Positions 41,312 through 50,193 are shown, counted from the first letter of the stretch. The stretch is 64,000 nt of DNA from Planobispora rosea (GCF_014648175.1 NZ_BMQP01000029.1:32377-96376); one strand, 5' to 3'. The notes: a model not told the origin generated them from the letters alone. A program made the numbers and translations.

Positions 41312-42720
41312 CGCTGGAGGAAATCAGGGCCCGGTTGACCGCCATCGAAGACGAGCGCCGGAGCCTGGACGAGGCGGCCGGGGAGGCGGCGCTCGGTGAG
41401 CAGGCGCAGGCCCGATGGGATGAGCTGGACGCCGAGGAGACCGACCTGCGCGGCCAGCTCGACGAGGCCGAGCGGCGCGAGCGGGTCGCCGAGTCGCGGC
41501 AGCGGTGGCGGACGGTCCAGATCGGCCAGCCGGTCACGCCGTTCGACGGCGCGGACGTCACCCGCATGGGTGGCCGTGAGTTGGTCGACCGGGCCCGCGC
41601 GGTGCTCGGCGACGACAGCGCGAGCGGTCACCTGGGCGACGCGCAGCGGACCCGCCTGGAGCGGCTGCTGCAGACCCGCAACGACAACGTCGACGGCGCG
41701 CTGCTGGCCCGCCGCCTGCTCGTCACGGAGGACCCGGACTACCGGGCGGCATTCATGCGGCTGGTCAGCCGGGCCACGCCGGTCCTGACCCCCGAGCAGT
41801 CCCGCGCGGTCCAGCGGTTCGAGGAGTTCCGCGCCATGTCGATCGGCGTGGACGCGGGCGGCGGCTACGGCGTGCCGGTCCTCATCGACCCGACGATCAT
41901 CCTGACCGCCCAGGGCAGCCCGAACGACTTCTTCAACCTGGCGCGTGTGGAGACCATCACCACCGACGCATGGAAGGGCGTCTCCTCCGCCGGGGTGACC
42001 TGGCAGTTCCGGGCGGAGGCTGCGGCCGCGACGGACAACTCCCCGACGCTGGCCCAGCCGGCCGTGCCGGTCTACCGGGCGGACGGCTACATCCCGTACT
42101 CCCTGGAGGTCGATCAGGACTATCCGGGGTTCGCCGCGGAGATGTCCCGTCTGCTCGGCGAGGGCTACAGCGAGCTGCTGGTCAGCAAGTTCACGACCGG
42201 CACGGGAGTCAACGAGCCGACCGGCATCGTCACCGCGCTGGACGCGACGCCCGCCTCGGAGGTCGCGACCGGCGTGGGCGGCACCCTGGCGGCCGGCGAC
42301 ATCAACAAGGTCTGGGCGGCGCTGCCGATCCGCTACCGCAACGCCCGGTGCGCGTGGATGACCTCCACGAACGTCAACAACCTCATCCAGCAGCTCGGCG
42401 CAGGCGGCAACGACAGCGCCTTCACCGTGTCGTTCACCGAGGAAGGCGTGGTGGTCCTCAAGGGCCGCCGGGCCTACCTCAACGACTACATGGCGGCCAT
42501 GCCCGCCGGAACCGCCGCCGGGAACATCGCGGTCGTCGGCGACTGGTCCAACTACCTGATCGCGCAGCGCGCGGGCATGTCGGTGGAGTTGGTGCCGCAC
42601 GTCTTCGACGCCACGACGAACACGCCGACCGGCCAGCGGGCCTGGTTCGCGTGGGCGCGCGTCGGCGCCGACTCCATCAACGACAGCGCCTTCCGGCTGC
42701 TTCAGAACAAGACCACCTGA
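41308..42720 (+). CDS. major capsid protein, HK97 fold, with N-terminal scaffold
   Basis: 470 aa. Residues 1-65 are a charged coiled coil (LTAIEDERRSLDEAAGEAAL) and up to about 180 a helical delta domain, expected to be removed by the adjacent protease. The rest has the HK97 signatures SIGVDAGGGYGVPVLIDPTI, YIPYSLEVDQDYPGFAAEMS and the C-terminal AWFAWARVGADSINDSAFRL. AAGGAAGGGG precedes the ATG. With no separate scaffold gene, the N-terminal coiled coil probably serves as scaffold. Confidence 0.94.
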   Translation: MTLEEIRARLTAIEDERRSLDEAAGEAALGEQAQARWDELDAEETDLRGQLDEAERRERVAESRQRWRTVQIGQPVTPFDGADVTRMGGRELVDRARAVLGDDSASGHLGDAQRTRLERLLQTRNDNVDGALLARRLLVTEDPDYRAAFMRLVSRATPVLTPEQSRAVQRFEEFRAMSIGVDAGGGYGVPVLIDPTIILTAQGSPNDFFNLARVETITTDAWKGVSSAGVTWQFRAEAAAATDNSPTLAQPAVPVYRADGYIPYSLEVDQDYPGFAAEMSRLLGEGYSELLVSKFTTGTGVNEPTGIVTALDATPASEVATGVGGTLAAGDINKVWAALPIRYRNARCAWMTSTNVNNLIQQLGAGGNDSAFTVSFTEEGVVVLKGRRAYLNDYMAAMPAGTAAGNIAVVGDWSNYLIAQRAGMSVELVPHVFDATTNTPTGQRAWFAWARVGADSINDSAFRLLQNKTT

Positions 42721-42733
42721 GAAGGGGTGACCC

Positions 42734-42979
42734 ATGGGAGTCGTCTACGCCACGACCGACTGCGTGGTGGCCTGGTCTCAGGGCCAGTCGCCGCTGTCGA
42801 AGGGCGACGTCTGGGACGAGCGGGCCCCGCTCGTGAAGGAGCGGCCGGACCTGTTCGCTACCGAGCCGACCCGCGTCCGCGGCCGCCAGGCCATCCTCGA
42901 GGATGAGCCGCCCGTGGAGACGGCGGCGGCCGCACCCGGTACGGCCCGCGCCACCAAGCGCCGGGCCGCCAAGGAGTAG
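42734..42979 (+). CDS. small head-associated protein
   Basis: 81 aa, starts MGVVYATTDCVVAWSQGQSP and ends in an Ala/Lys/Arg-rich tail (ATKRRAAKE). Proteins of this size between capsid and connector in actinophages are minor head or stabilising proteins. GAAGGGGTGACCC precedes the ATG. Specific function not readable. Confidence 0.72.
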   Translation: MGVVYATTDCVVAWSQGQSPLSKGDVWDERAPLVKERPDLFATEPTRVRGRQAILEDEPPVETAAAAPGTARATKRRAAKE

Positions 42980-42982
42980 GCG

Positions 42983-43576
42983 GTGGCCTACATCGAGCTG
43001 GCCACGCTGAAGACCGCGCTGGGCGTCACGGACACCGCCCGTGACGCCCTGCTCCAGCAGGCCATCGCCGCCGCGGCCTCGTCCATCAACGAGCGGTGCG
43101 GCCGGACCTTCGGCCGAACCGGCATGGCATCACTGAGGCTGTTCCGTCCCTACGGCCGGGCCACGCGCACCGCGTGCGGGGAATCGCTTGTGGTCGACGA
43201 CATCGCCACCGATGCGGGCCTGGTTGTGGAGGTCGGTGACGGCACCGCCTGGACGGAGGTCCACGCGAGCAGGCTGGAGACCGAACCGGACAACGCGCTG
43301 GCCAAGGGCCGCCCGGTCACAGCGCTGACGCTGCGCTACTCCTGGTGGAGCCTGTACCGGCAGGTGCGAGTCACCGCCGAGTGGGGCTGGCCGGCCGTAC
43401 CGGACGGCATCGCCCAGGCCACGCTGATCCAGGCATCCCGGTTGTACCGGCGCAAGGACTCCCCGGAGGGTGTCGCCGGGTCCTCCGAGTGGGGCCTGAT
43501 CCGGCTGCCGCATCTGGACCCCGACGTGCGGGCGCTGGTCGACCCCTACCGGCTCGCGGGCTTCGGAGGCGTGTGA
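42983..43576 (+). CDS. head-tail connector protein (gp6-like adaptor)
   Basis: 197 aa. The start IELATLKTALGVTDTARDAL and ASSINERCGRTFG is the pattern of phage head-tail connector (gp6/gp15-like adaptor) proteins, where the first helices dock onto the portal; WGWPAVPDGIAQATLIQASR is the second conserved block. GTG start 3 bp after the preceding stop. It overlaps the next ATG by one base. Confidence 0.85.
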   Translation: MAYIELATLKTALGVTDTARDALLQQAIAAAASSINERCGRTFGRTGMASLRLFRPYGRATRTACGESLVVDDIATDAGLVVEVGDGTAWTEVHASRLETEPDNALAKGRPVTALTLRYSWWSLYRQVRVTAEWGWPAVPDGIAQATLIQASRLYRRKDSPEGVAGSSEWGLIRLPHLDPDVRALVDPYRLAGFGGV

Positions 43577-44004
43577 TGGACATCGGCGCGATCCGTGACG
43601 CCATCGCCGACGCGGTCCGGGACGCGATCCCGCGTCTGAACTGCTTCGGCTACTGCCCGGACTCGATCCCGGAGCCGTGCTTCTACGTCGGCGAGGTCGA
43701 CATCGAATTCGACCAGGCGTTCGGCCGGGGTCTGGACGAGCTCATGGTCACCTGCCGTCTCCTGGTCAGCCGCTCCGACGACCGCGCCGGGCAGGCGGCA
43801 CTGGACCGGCATCTGGCCGGGTCCGGCCCGCACTCCATCAAGGCCGCCCTCGGGGCCGCCCGCGGAGCTCCAGGAGAGATGGCGCTCGGCGGCCTGGCCG
43901 ACGACGTCCATCTCCAGCGGGTCCAGGGATACCGCATGTACCAGGTCGGTGACACCTACTACTACGGCGCTGAGCTGGTCGTCCGCGTCATCGGGGGAGG
44001 CTGA
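43576..44004 (+). CDS. tail terminator / minor tail protein candidate
   Basis: 142 aa, starts MDIGAIRDAIADAVRDAIPR. Mixed alpha/beta protein with VTCRLLVSRSDDRAGQAALD and LQRVQGYRMYQVGDTYYYGA. In position (between connector and tail tube) and size it matches tail terminator or head-closure proteins of siphoviruses. I do not recognise a named family with confidence. Confidence 0.68.
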   Translation: MDIGAIRDAIADAVRDAIPRLNCFGYCPDSIPEPCFYVGEVDIEFDQAFGRGLDELMVTCRLLVSRSDDRAGQAALDRHLAGSGPHSIKAALGAARGAPGEMALGGLADDVHLQRVQGYRMYQVGDTYYYGAELVVRVIGGG

Positions 44005-44007
44005 GCC

Positions 44008-44757
44008 ATGGCCACGCTGGTGCTGCTCGACACCCGCATCTTCGCCGGGGCCGCGGACCTGACCGGCCACGGCAACCGGGTCGAGCTGACCGCCGACCTG
44101 GAGGAGAAGAAGACCACGCCGTTCGGCAACGGCGGCTGGCAGACCGTTCTGGGTGGCCTGTTTTCCACGAGCGTCGCGGCCGCCGGCCAATGGGAGGCGT
44201 CGGCGGATTCGGCCAGCGTGGACCCGTTCTCATGGGACGGTCTGATCGGGCGCTCTCCCGCACCGTGGACGTTCTGCCCCGAGGGAGCCACCGCCGGTGA
44301 GCTGGCGTGGTTCACCAGGGCGCTGCGCACCTCCTACAAGCTCGGCGATGTCGTGGGCGAGGTGGCTCCCTGGGACGCGGCGGCCGCCGGGTCGGCACCG
44401 CTGCTGCGTGGCCGGGTGGCTCATCCTCCGGGTACAGCGCGTACGGCGGCCGGGTCCGGTACGACGATCGAGTTGGGCGCGCTGACGGCTTCGCAGCGGC
44501 TGTACGCGGCGCTGCACCTCCTATCGGTCGCCGGAACCGGTTCCCCGTCCATCACCGTCCGGATGGAGTCCGACGACTCCGCGGCCTTCACCTCGCCGAC
44601 GACCAGGGCGACGTTCTCGGCGGCCACCGCCGCGAGCGGCCGAGCTCAGTTTGTCTCGGCGGCCGGGCCGGTCACCGACACCTGGTGGCGCGTCGCCTGG
44701 TCGGTCACCGGGACCGCGCCCTCGTTCCTGTTCCTCGCCGCTCTCGGCATCGCCTGA
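44008..44757 (+). CDS. tail-tube-like protein, long paralogue
   Basis: 249 aa. The first ~60 residues align with the 138-aa protein encoded at 44817: both have V-LL at the start, then VELTADLEEKKTTPFGNGGW and a VLGGL motif. The C-terminal ~110 residues have an extra beta-rich domain (IELGALTASQRLYAALHLLS onwards). Likely a tail tube or tube-related protein with a surface domain. Duplication gives two versions; which one builds the tube cannot be told from sequence. Confidence 0.72.
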   Translation: MATLVLLDTRIFAGAADLTGHGNRVELTADLEEKKTTPFGNGGWQTVLGGLFSTSVAAAGQWEASADSASVDPFSWDGLIGRSPAPWTFCPEGATAGELAWFTRALRTSYKLGDVVGEVAPWDAAAAGSAPLLRGRVAHPPGTARTAAGSGTTIELGALTASQRLYAALHLLSVAGTGSPSITVRMESDDSAAFTSPTTRATFSAATAASGRAQFVSAAGPVTDTWWRVAWSVTGTAPSFLFLAALGIA

Positions 44758-44775
44758 CGTCACGACGTCGTGACG
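44758..44775. repeat. 18-bp perfect palindrome between the two tail-tube genes
   Basis: CGTCACGACGTCGTGACG begins at the base after the TGA of the long paralogue and ends 41 bp before the start of the short one. As RNA it would form a tight hairpin, possibly setting relative expression of the two genes. Confidence 0.7.
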
Positions 44776-44816
44776 CCCCACCTTCATGACGCCATGACTT
44801 CACAAGGGAGACCGCC

Positions 44817-45233
44817 GTGCCCAAGATGGTGCTGCTCGCCAGCCACCTGACGATCGCCGGAAACGACCTGTCCGACCGGTGCGCCAAGATCGAGCTGACC
44901 GCCGAGGTCGAAGAAAAAGACGTCACGACCTACGCTTCGGCGGGCTGGAAGGAAGTCCTGGGCGGGCTCGCCTCCGGCACACTCTCGGTCCGCTTCAAGC
45001 AGGACTACGCCGCCTCCGAGGTCGACGCGACCATGTGGGCGCTGTTCCTGACCCGCTCCCCGCAGACGTTCTCCGTCCGCGCCGACCAGGCAGCCGTGGG
45101 TGCCTCCAACCCCTCCTACAGCGGCCAAGCGCTCATCAAGCAGTGGAAGCCGCTCGCCGGGAGCGTCGGCGACGTCGCCGAGGTCGATGTGTCCTGGCCG
45201 ACCTCCGGCGCGATCACCCGCGCCACCTCCTGA
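44817..45233 (+). CDS. major tail tube protein candidate, short paralogue
   Basis: 138 aa from GTG 44817 (AAGGGAG upstream). It starts MPKMVLLASHLTIAGNDLSD, contains KIELTAEVEEKDVTTYASAG and ends in beta strands (SYSGQALIKQWKPLAGSVGD). Size and beta-rich nature fit a tail tube subunit. It shares its N-terminal domain with the preceding 249-aa protein. The stop overlaps the next start by one base. Confidence 0.78.
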   Translation: MPKMVLLASHLTIAGNDLSDRCAKIELTAEVEEKDVTTYASAGWKEVLGGLASGTLSVRFKQDYAASEVDATMWALFLTRSPQTFSVRADQAAVGASNPSYSGQALIKQWKPLAGSVGDVAEVDVSWPTSGAITRATS

Positions 45234-45730
45234 TGGAGATCAGCGCCGACACCGAAGGGCTCAAGGCGCTGGGCCGCGCCCTGAAGACCGAGGCGGACGG
45301 CAAGGCAATGCGCCGGGATCTGATCCGGGAGCTGAAGAAGCCACTCGTTCCAGCGGTCGCCGAGATCAAATCCGGGCTCATGGCGATGAGCGCGGGCGGC
45401 CTACGGCCCGGCGGTGAGGCCCTACGTACGGCCGTGGCGCGGCGAATCCGCCCCGAGGTCAAACTGTCCGGGTTCCGTGCCGGGGTTCGGGTGAAGGCCC
45501 GTAAGACCCCGGCGGCGCGCGGGTTCGCCAATGCCCCCAAGCGGCTCAACTCGGCGAAGGGCTGGCGGCACCCGGTGTTCGGCCACCGCGACCGGTGGGT
45601 GGTCCAGTTCGGCCGGCCGGACTACTTCGACGACCCGCTCCGGAACCGCCGCGCCGACTTCCGTCAGGCCGTGGTCGAGGCGATGGAGAGCACGGCCCGG
45701 CGCATCACCGACACCACAGAAAGAGGCTGA
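45233..45730 (+). CDS. HK97 gp10-like tail completion protein
   Basis: 165 aa, starts MEISADTEGLKALGRALKTE. The pattern (helical start, LKKPLVPAVAEIKSGLMAMS, basic middle, WRHPVFGHRDRWVVQFGRPD, then a final helix) is that of the HK97 gp10-like family, in which the GxHPVFG-type motif is characteristic. These proteins complete the head-proximal tail end. The order after the tube gene is slightly unusual, as it more often precedes it. Confidence 0.78.
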   Translation: MEISADTEGLKALGRALKTEADGKAMRRDLIRELKKPLVPAVAEIKSGLMAMSAGGLRPGGEALRTAVARRIRPEVKLSGFRAGVRVKARKTPAARGFANAPKRLNSAKGWRHPVFGHRDRWVVQFGRPDYFDDPLRNRRADFRQAVVEAMESTARRITDTTERG

Positions 45731-45735
45731 CCAGA

Positions 45736-46170
45736 GTGTTCGTCACCTACCGCCCCGAGGACGGCGCCGAGCAGAAGTGGATATTCGACCCTCGCCGGGT
45801 CCGGGCGTCACAGGCCGAAGCGATTGAGAAGCGCGCCGGGGAGCCCTGGGATGCCTGGCTCGTGGCGGTCCAGGCCGGGAACATGCGGGCCCGCCGGGTC
45901 CTGCTGTGGCATCTGCTCCGCCTCGACCATCCGGCCCTGAAGTTCGAGGACGTCCCGGATTTCTACGCGGGCGAGCTGGTCGTGGAGCACTCCGTCGCTG
46001 AGCTGACTGAGATCCGCGGCCGCGTCACCAAGGCACCCCTGCCCGCCGCCCAACGTGAACAGGTCCTGGCCGCGATCGACACGGCCCTGGGCGAGGCGCG
46101 CGAGCGCGAGCAGACCACCGAGCCCGAGGGAAAAGCCCTCTCGCCGAGCGGCGCGAACGCTACGCCCTAG
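45736..46170 (+). CDS. tail assembly chaperone, short (0-frame) product
   Basis: 144 aa from GTG 45736, starting VFVTYRPEDGAEQKWIFDPR. Helical core with SQAEAIEKRAGEPWDAWLVA and ARRVLLWHLLRLDHP. It is the counterpart of lambda gpG: the gene directly before the tape measure whose short form and frameshifted long form wrap the tape measure during tail assembly. The last 11 codons after the slippery site are used only in the short form. Confidence 0.85.
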   Translation: MFVTYRPEDGAEQKWIFDPRRVRASQAEAIEKRAGEPWDAWLVAVQAGNMRARRVLLWHLLRLDHPALKFEDVPDFYAGELVVEHSVAELTEIRGRVTKAPLPAAQREQVLAAIDTALGEAREREQTTEPEGKALSPSGANATP

Positions 46171-46304
46171 CGATCTGCGAGGTCCTGGGCATCCGCCCGT
46201 GGGAGCAGCGGGACCTGCTGACCGCTGACGAGCTGGTCGCCGCGTGCGACTACATCGACGAACTGAACAGGCGAGCCGAAGAGGCGGCGCAGAGAGCGGG
46301 GTGA
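45736..46304 (+). CDS. tail assembly chaperone, -1 frameshift (G-T type) product
   Basis: Slippage at 46128-46134 joins 133 codons of the 0 frame to 56 codons of the -1 frame (from 46134), ending at TGA 46302-46304, 189 aa in all. The added part begins SPLAERRERYALAICEVLGI and ends in a helical segment; it reads as real protein, has no start codon of its own and fills the otherwise empty gap before the tape measure gene. Matches the gpG/gpGT arrangement conserved in siphoviruses. Confidence 0.88.
46128..46134 (+). other. programmed -1 ribosomal frameshift site
   Basis: GGGAAAA in the phase G GGA AAA, the X XXY YYZ rule. Both tRNAs can re-pair after slipping (GGG AAA). GC-rich sequence with pairing potential (CCCTCTCGCCGAGCGGCGCG) follows and could be the stimulatory structure. 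Confidence 0.88.
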
Positions 46305-46308
46305 CCTC

Positions 46309-47835
46309 GTGGCATCGGACACCTCGCTCCTGTTCAACATCCTCGCCACCTCCAACCTCAAGGAGACCCTGGACCAGGACGCCGAGGCCACCGACCGGCT
46401 CCGGACCCGGTTCGCCACCATGGCCGACGGCGGCACCGCGGCCCTGGGCGGCCTGTCGGCGGCGATGCTCGGGCTCGGCGTCGTCGGCGCCGGGGTGTTC
46501 GCCGGGCTCGGCGTCGGCGTCGCCGCGCTGAGCCTGGGCATCGCCGGGATCGGCATCGCGGCGGCCGCGCAGAGCGCCCAGGTCAAGGGCGCCTTCTCCA
46601 CCCTGGCGACGGAGACGAAGACGGTCCTGCAACAGGTCTCCGCACCGCTGGTGCCGGTCATGGTGCAGCTCGCCGGACAGCTCCGGACCTTGCTCGGCCC
46701 CCTGGCCGCATCCCTCGGGCAGGCGTTCTCCGCGCTGGCACCCGCCCTGTCCAGCTTCTTCTCCTCGGCGATCGTCGCCCTGCAACCGGTGATCACGTCC
46801 TTTGGGCAGATCGGCCAGGCCGTCGCCCCACTGATCGTCTCCCTGGGGTCCGGGCTCCAGCCGGTCCTGGCCGCCGTGTCCGGGGTGCTGGTCCTGGTCG
46901 CGCAGACCGCCGCCCAGTTCGCACCTCAGCTCGAACAACTGTTCGTCGGGGTCGGGCAGCTCGTGACCGCCCTCGGCCCTCTGCTGGTCGGGTTGATCCA
47001 GCTCGGGGCTCCCGTGATCGGCCCCCTGCTCGGTCTGGTCGCCCAACTCGCCGGACAGATCGGGTCCGCGCTCCAGCCGGTCCTGGCGCAGCTCGGGCCC
47101 ATCCTTGCGGAGATCCTTCTCGGGCTGTCACCGCTGATCCCGGCCGCCGGGCAACTTCTGGCCGCCCTGCTTCCGATCCTGCCGCCGGTCGCTGAGCTGA
47201 TCTCGTCCCTGGTCTCCGGGCTGGTCCCGATTCTGGTCCCGCTGATCGAGCTGGTCGCCCGGCTCGCCGGGCACCTGGTCAGCTTCCTGGTCCCCGCCCT
47301 CCAGGCGGTGACAGGCGGCTGGCAGTCTGTCGCCTCTGGAGCCGAAGCGCTGTGGCGCACCGTAACGGGCTGGTGGGACTCCCTGGTCGGGTTCGTCTCC
47401 GAACTGCCAGGGCGGATCGCGGCGGCCGCCTCCGGCATGTGGGACGGCATCGTCAACGGCTTCAAGGCGGCGATCAACTGGATCATCGCCGGGTGGAACC
47501 GCCTGAGCTTCACCATCCCGCGCGTGGACATCCCCTACGTCGGCACCTTCGGCGGGTGGACGATCGGCGTCCCGCAGATCCCTTACCTCGCCAAGGGCGG
47601 CCACATCGTCGGCGAGGGCCTGGCCATCGTCGGCGAGCGCGGCCCCGAGCTGGTCAGCCTGCCGCGCGGCGCGCAGGTCACCCCGCTCCAGCCCGCCACC
47701 GGCCGGGGCGGCGGGATGACCGTCCTCAACGTCACCGTCAACGGAGCCCTGGACCCGATCGGCGTCGCCCGTGAGATCGAGAAGGTGCTCCACAAGTACC
47801 GCCGGGAGACCGGCCGCGTCGCCCTGGGGTTCTGA
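46309..47835 (+). CDS. tail tape measure protein
   Basis: 508 aa, short for the family; at the usual ~0.15 nm per residue it predicts a tail of roughly 75 nm. A helical start (FNILATSNLKETLDQDAEAT) leads into a long hydrophobic Gly/Ala/Leu/Val region with recurrent VAPLIVSLGSGLQPVLAAVS-like heptads, and the end GGHIVGEGLAIVGERGPELV is the standard tape-measure C-terminus. GTG 46309 begins 5 bp after the frameshifted chaperone stop. Confidence 0.92.
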   Translation: MASDTSLLFNILATSNLKETLDQDAEATDRLRTRFATMADGGTAALGGLSAAMLGLGVVGAGVFAGLGVGVAALSLGIAGIGIAAAAQSAQVKGAFSTLATETKTVLQQVSAPLVPVMVQLAGQLRTLLGPLAASLGQAFSALAPALSSFFSSAIVALQPVITSFGQIGQAVAPLIVSLGSGLQPVLAAVSGVLVLVAQTAAQFAPQLEQLFVGVGQLVTALGPLLVGLIQLGAPVIGPLLGLVAQLAGQIGSALQPVLAQLGPILAEILLGLSPLIPAAGQLLAALLPILPPVAELISSLVSGLVPILVPLIELVARLAGHLVSFLVPALQAVTGGWQSVASGAEALWRTVTGWWDSLVGFVSELPGRIAAAASGMWDGIVNGFKAAINWIIAGWNRLSFTIPRVDIPYVGTFGGWTIGVPQIPYLAKGGHIVGEGLAIVGERGPELVSLPRGAQVTPLQPATGRGGGMTVLNVTVNGALDPIGVAREIEKVLHKYRRETGRVALGF

Positions 47836-49709
47836 TGGCCGAAAACTTCACCCCGCTCGTGGAGGTCGACTTCGAGCTCAACGGCACCTGGACCGACATC
47901 ACCGCCTACGTCCGGGTCGCCGACCGCATCACCATCACGCGCGGCCGCGGGGACGAGCAGACCGAGGTCCGGCCCGGCACCCTGGCCCTGGTCCTCAACA
48001 ACGACGGCCGGTTCACACCGGGCAACCCAGCCCCGCCGTACTGGCCGAACGTGAAGAAGGGCCGCCCGATCCGGGTCCGTGTCCTCCACGCCGGCGGCGA
48101 GTCGACGCGGTTTCACGGCTACGTCAACGAGTGGCCCGTGACGTGGGACGGCGGCGGCGCGATCACGCTGTCCCGCGTCACCGCGACCGACATCTTCAAA
48201 CGGCTCGGCACCCTCGCCCCGATGCGGTCGCTGCTGGAGCAGGAGACGCTCGCGCACGGCCCGGACGCCTACTACACGCTGGCCGAGCAGGCCGGGGCGG
48301 AGTCGGCCGGTGACACCTCCGGCCACGGCCACCCGCCCATGGGTGTCTACACGTACAGCGGCGGCGGGACGGGAGAGGTCGACTTCGGCGACGGCGCCGG
48401 ACCCGGCACCGACGGCCTGGCCGCCGTGGTGTTCAAACCGCAGTCGGCGCACATCGGCCGGTTCCTTGCAACCCCCAGGAACACCGCCGCCTCCGGCGCG
48501 GTCGTCCTGGCGTGCTGGATCAACACGACCGTCAAGGGCCGGGTCTTCCTGGCGCTGTGGGGCGGCGACAGCATCGCCTTCGTCGTGAAGAGCAATGAGA
48601 GCGACGGCAAGCTCAACGTCGCGGCCAGCAACGGCAGCACCGCCACTATCTCCGCGGGGCTCACCAGCTCACCGAACCTGGCCGATGGGAGCACGCACCT
48701 CGTGGCGGTGCTCCTCCAGCCCGGCGGGTCCGTCTATGCCAGCGTGGACGGCGGCCCGAGCACGCTGGTCGCCACATTCTCCCCGCACGCGGACTTCGGC
48801 CCCTGGGTCAACCTGCCCGCCTACCGGTGGATCTTCGCGGGCGGCGGCCCGAGCTTCCTCGGGCCGACCACGCCAGGATCGCTGTTCGACGGCACCATGT
48901 CCCACCTCTGGTACGGCCAGCGCAACACGATGCCGGACTGGACACAGGTCTGGGAGGCCGGCAACCCGGAGACCACCCCCGAGCGGTTCGCCCGGCTGTG
49001 CCGAGTCATCGGAACCACAGGCACCGTCTCCGGGGCCAGCGGCACCGTCATCAACGCCCAGGCGGCCGGGGGCCGGGCACCGATCCAGGCGCTGCGCGAC
49101 GTCGCCGGGGTCGAGGCCGGTCTCGTCTACGCCTCCCGCTCCGGCGACTCGATCGTGTTCGAGTGCCGCACCCACCGCTACAACCGGCCATCGTCGCTGA
49201 CGCTCACCGCCGACCAGCTCGCCGAGGGCGGCCTGGCCTGGTCCGATGATGACCAGCACCTCGTCAACGACGTTACCCACCGCCGGGAAGGCGGCGCCGA
49301 CCAGCGGTGGACGGACACCGGCAGCATCACCGCCTACGGCACCTACGCCGATGAGGTGACCCTGCCGTGGTCGAGCGACACCGACGCGCTGCTGTCCGCC
49401 CAGTGGAAGGTGGCCAACGGCGCGGACCCGCCCCCGCGGATCACCAGCGTCTCCGTGGTCGCCAACACCCTGACCTCCTACGGCGACGTGCTCGCCCTGG
49501 ACCTGTCCGACGTCGTCACCCTGGCCGGCCTGCCCGCCGGGTCACCGCAGAACGAGGTCGACGTCCATGTGGAAGGCGTCGTGGAAGTCATCGACTACCG
49601 CCATCACACCCTCACCTTCCACACCTCCCCGGCGGCCGTCTCGCGGGTCTGGCGGCTCGGCGTTCCGGGCGAGAGCGAGCTGGGCGTGAACACGAAACTC
49701 TCCCTGTAG
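47835..49709 (+). CDS. large tail protein with LamG/concanavalin-like insert
   Basis: 624 aa. The N-terminal ~130 residues (DITAYVRVADRITITRGRGD, RFHGYVNEWPVTWDGGGAIT) resemble distal-tail/baseplate proteins. Residues about 180-350 look like a jelly-roll lectin fold (VVLACWINTTVKGRVFLALW, LVAVLLQPGGSVYASVDGGP). The C-terminal ~250 residues form a second tail domain (TLTADQLAEGGLAWSDDDQH). Probably combines distal tail and tail-tip functions and may bind cell-surface sugar. One-base overlap with the tape measure stop. Confidence 0.82.
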   Translation: MAENFTPLVEVDFELNGTWTDITAYVRVADRITITRGRGDEQTEVRPGTLALVLNNDGRFTPGNPAPPYWPNVKKGRPIRVRVLHAGGESTRFHGYVNEWPVTWDGGGAITLSRVTATDIFKRLGTLAPMRSLLEQETLAHGPDAYYTLAEQAGAESAGDTSGHGHPPMGVYTYSGGGTGEVDFGDGAGPGTDGLAAVVFKPQSAHIGRFLATPRNTAASGAVVLACWINTTVKGRVFLALWGGDSIAFVVKSNESDGKLNVAASNGSTATISAGLTSSPNLADGSTHLVAVLLQPGGSVYASVDGGPSTLVATFSPHADFGPWVNLPAYRWIFAGGGPSFLGPTTPGSLFDGTMSHLWYGQRNTMPDWTQVWEAGNPETTPERFARLCRVIGTTGTVSGASGTVINAQAAGGRAPIQALRDVAGVEAGLVYASRSGDSIVFECRTHRYNRPSSLTLTADQLAEGGLAWSDDDQHLVNDVTHRREGGADQRWTDTGSITAYGTYADEVTLPWSSDTDALLSAQWKVANGADPPPRITSVSVVANTLTSYGDVLALDLSDVVTLAGLPAGSPQNEVDVHVEGVVEVIDYRHHTLTFHTSPAAVSRVWRLGVPGESELGVNTKLSL

Positions 49710-49719
49710 GAGGCACCCC

Positions 49720-50193
49720 GTGGCCGATCCCGTCAGCCCGGCCGCCGGGCAGTTCATCGACAAGCCGTTCTGGGACGCCGAGGTCCACGACCGGTGGGTC
49801 CACCTGTACGCCCCGTGGGAGCTCTACACGCCCGAGTGGACCTCGACCGGCGCGGCCCCGACGCTCGGCAACGGGTCGCTGACCGGCCGATACAAGAAGA
49901 TCGGCAAGACGGTGTTCTTCCACATCCGTCTGGTCTACGGCTCCACCACCACCTCCCCGGCCGGAGTGGTCTGGTACCTGAGCCTGCCGTTCCCGCCCGC
50001 CGTCGACAGCGTCGCCTCCGCGCGCGGCAACCCCGGCGGCGGCAACCACATCCCGCTGACCGCTTCGCTGCTGACCAACGGCAAGGCGTGGTTCACCAAG
50101 TGGGACGGCGGCGCTACCGGCCCGACCAGCCCCGGCACCTGGGCCAACGGCAACAACCTCACCGTGTCCGGCGTGTACGAGACCGCCGCGTAA
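49720..50193 (+). CDS. tail fibre / receptor-binding tip protein candidate
   Basis: 157 aa from GTG 49720 (TAGGAGGCACCCC upstream). The C-terminal two thirds (GNGSLTGRYKKIGKTVFFHI, YGSTTTSPAGVVWYLSLPFP) form a beta-sandwich type domain common at the end of actinophage tail-fibre and tip proteins. The small size and its location between baseplate and lysis genes suggest it contacts the host surface. Confidence 0.72.
   Translation: MADPVSPAAGQFIDKPFWDAEVHDRWVHLYAPWELYTPEWTSTGAAPTLGNGSLTGRYKKIGKTVFFHIRLVYGSTTTSPAGVVWYLSLPFPPAVDSVASARGNPGGGNHIPLTASLLTNGKAWFTKWDGGATGPTSPGTWANGNNLTVSGVYETAA

Noticed and set aside
44757..44816. Separate small gene between the tail-tube paralogues
   Set aside because: The 59-bp gap has no open frame with a start; it holds only the palindrome and the next ribosome site.
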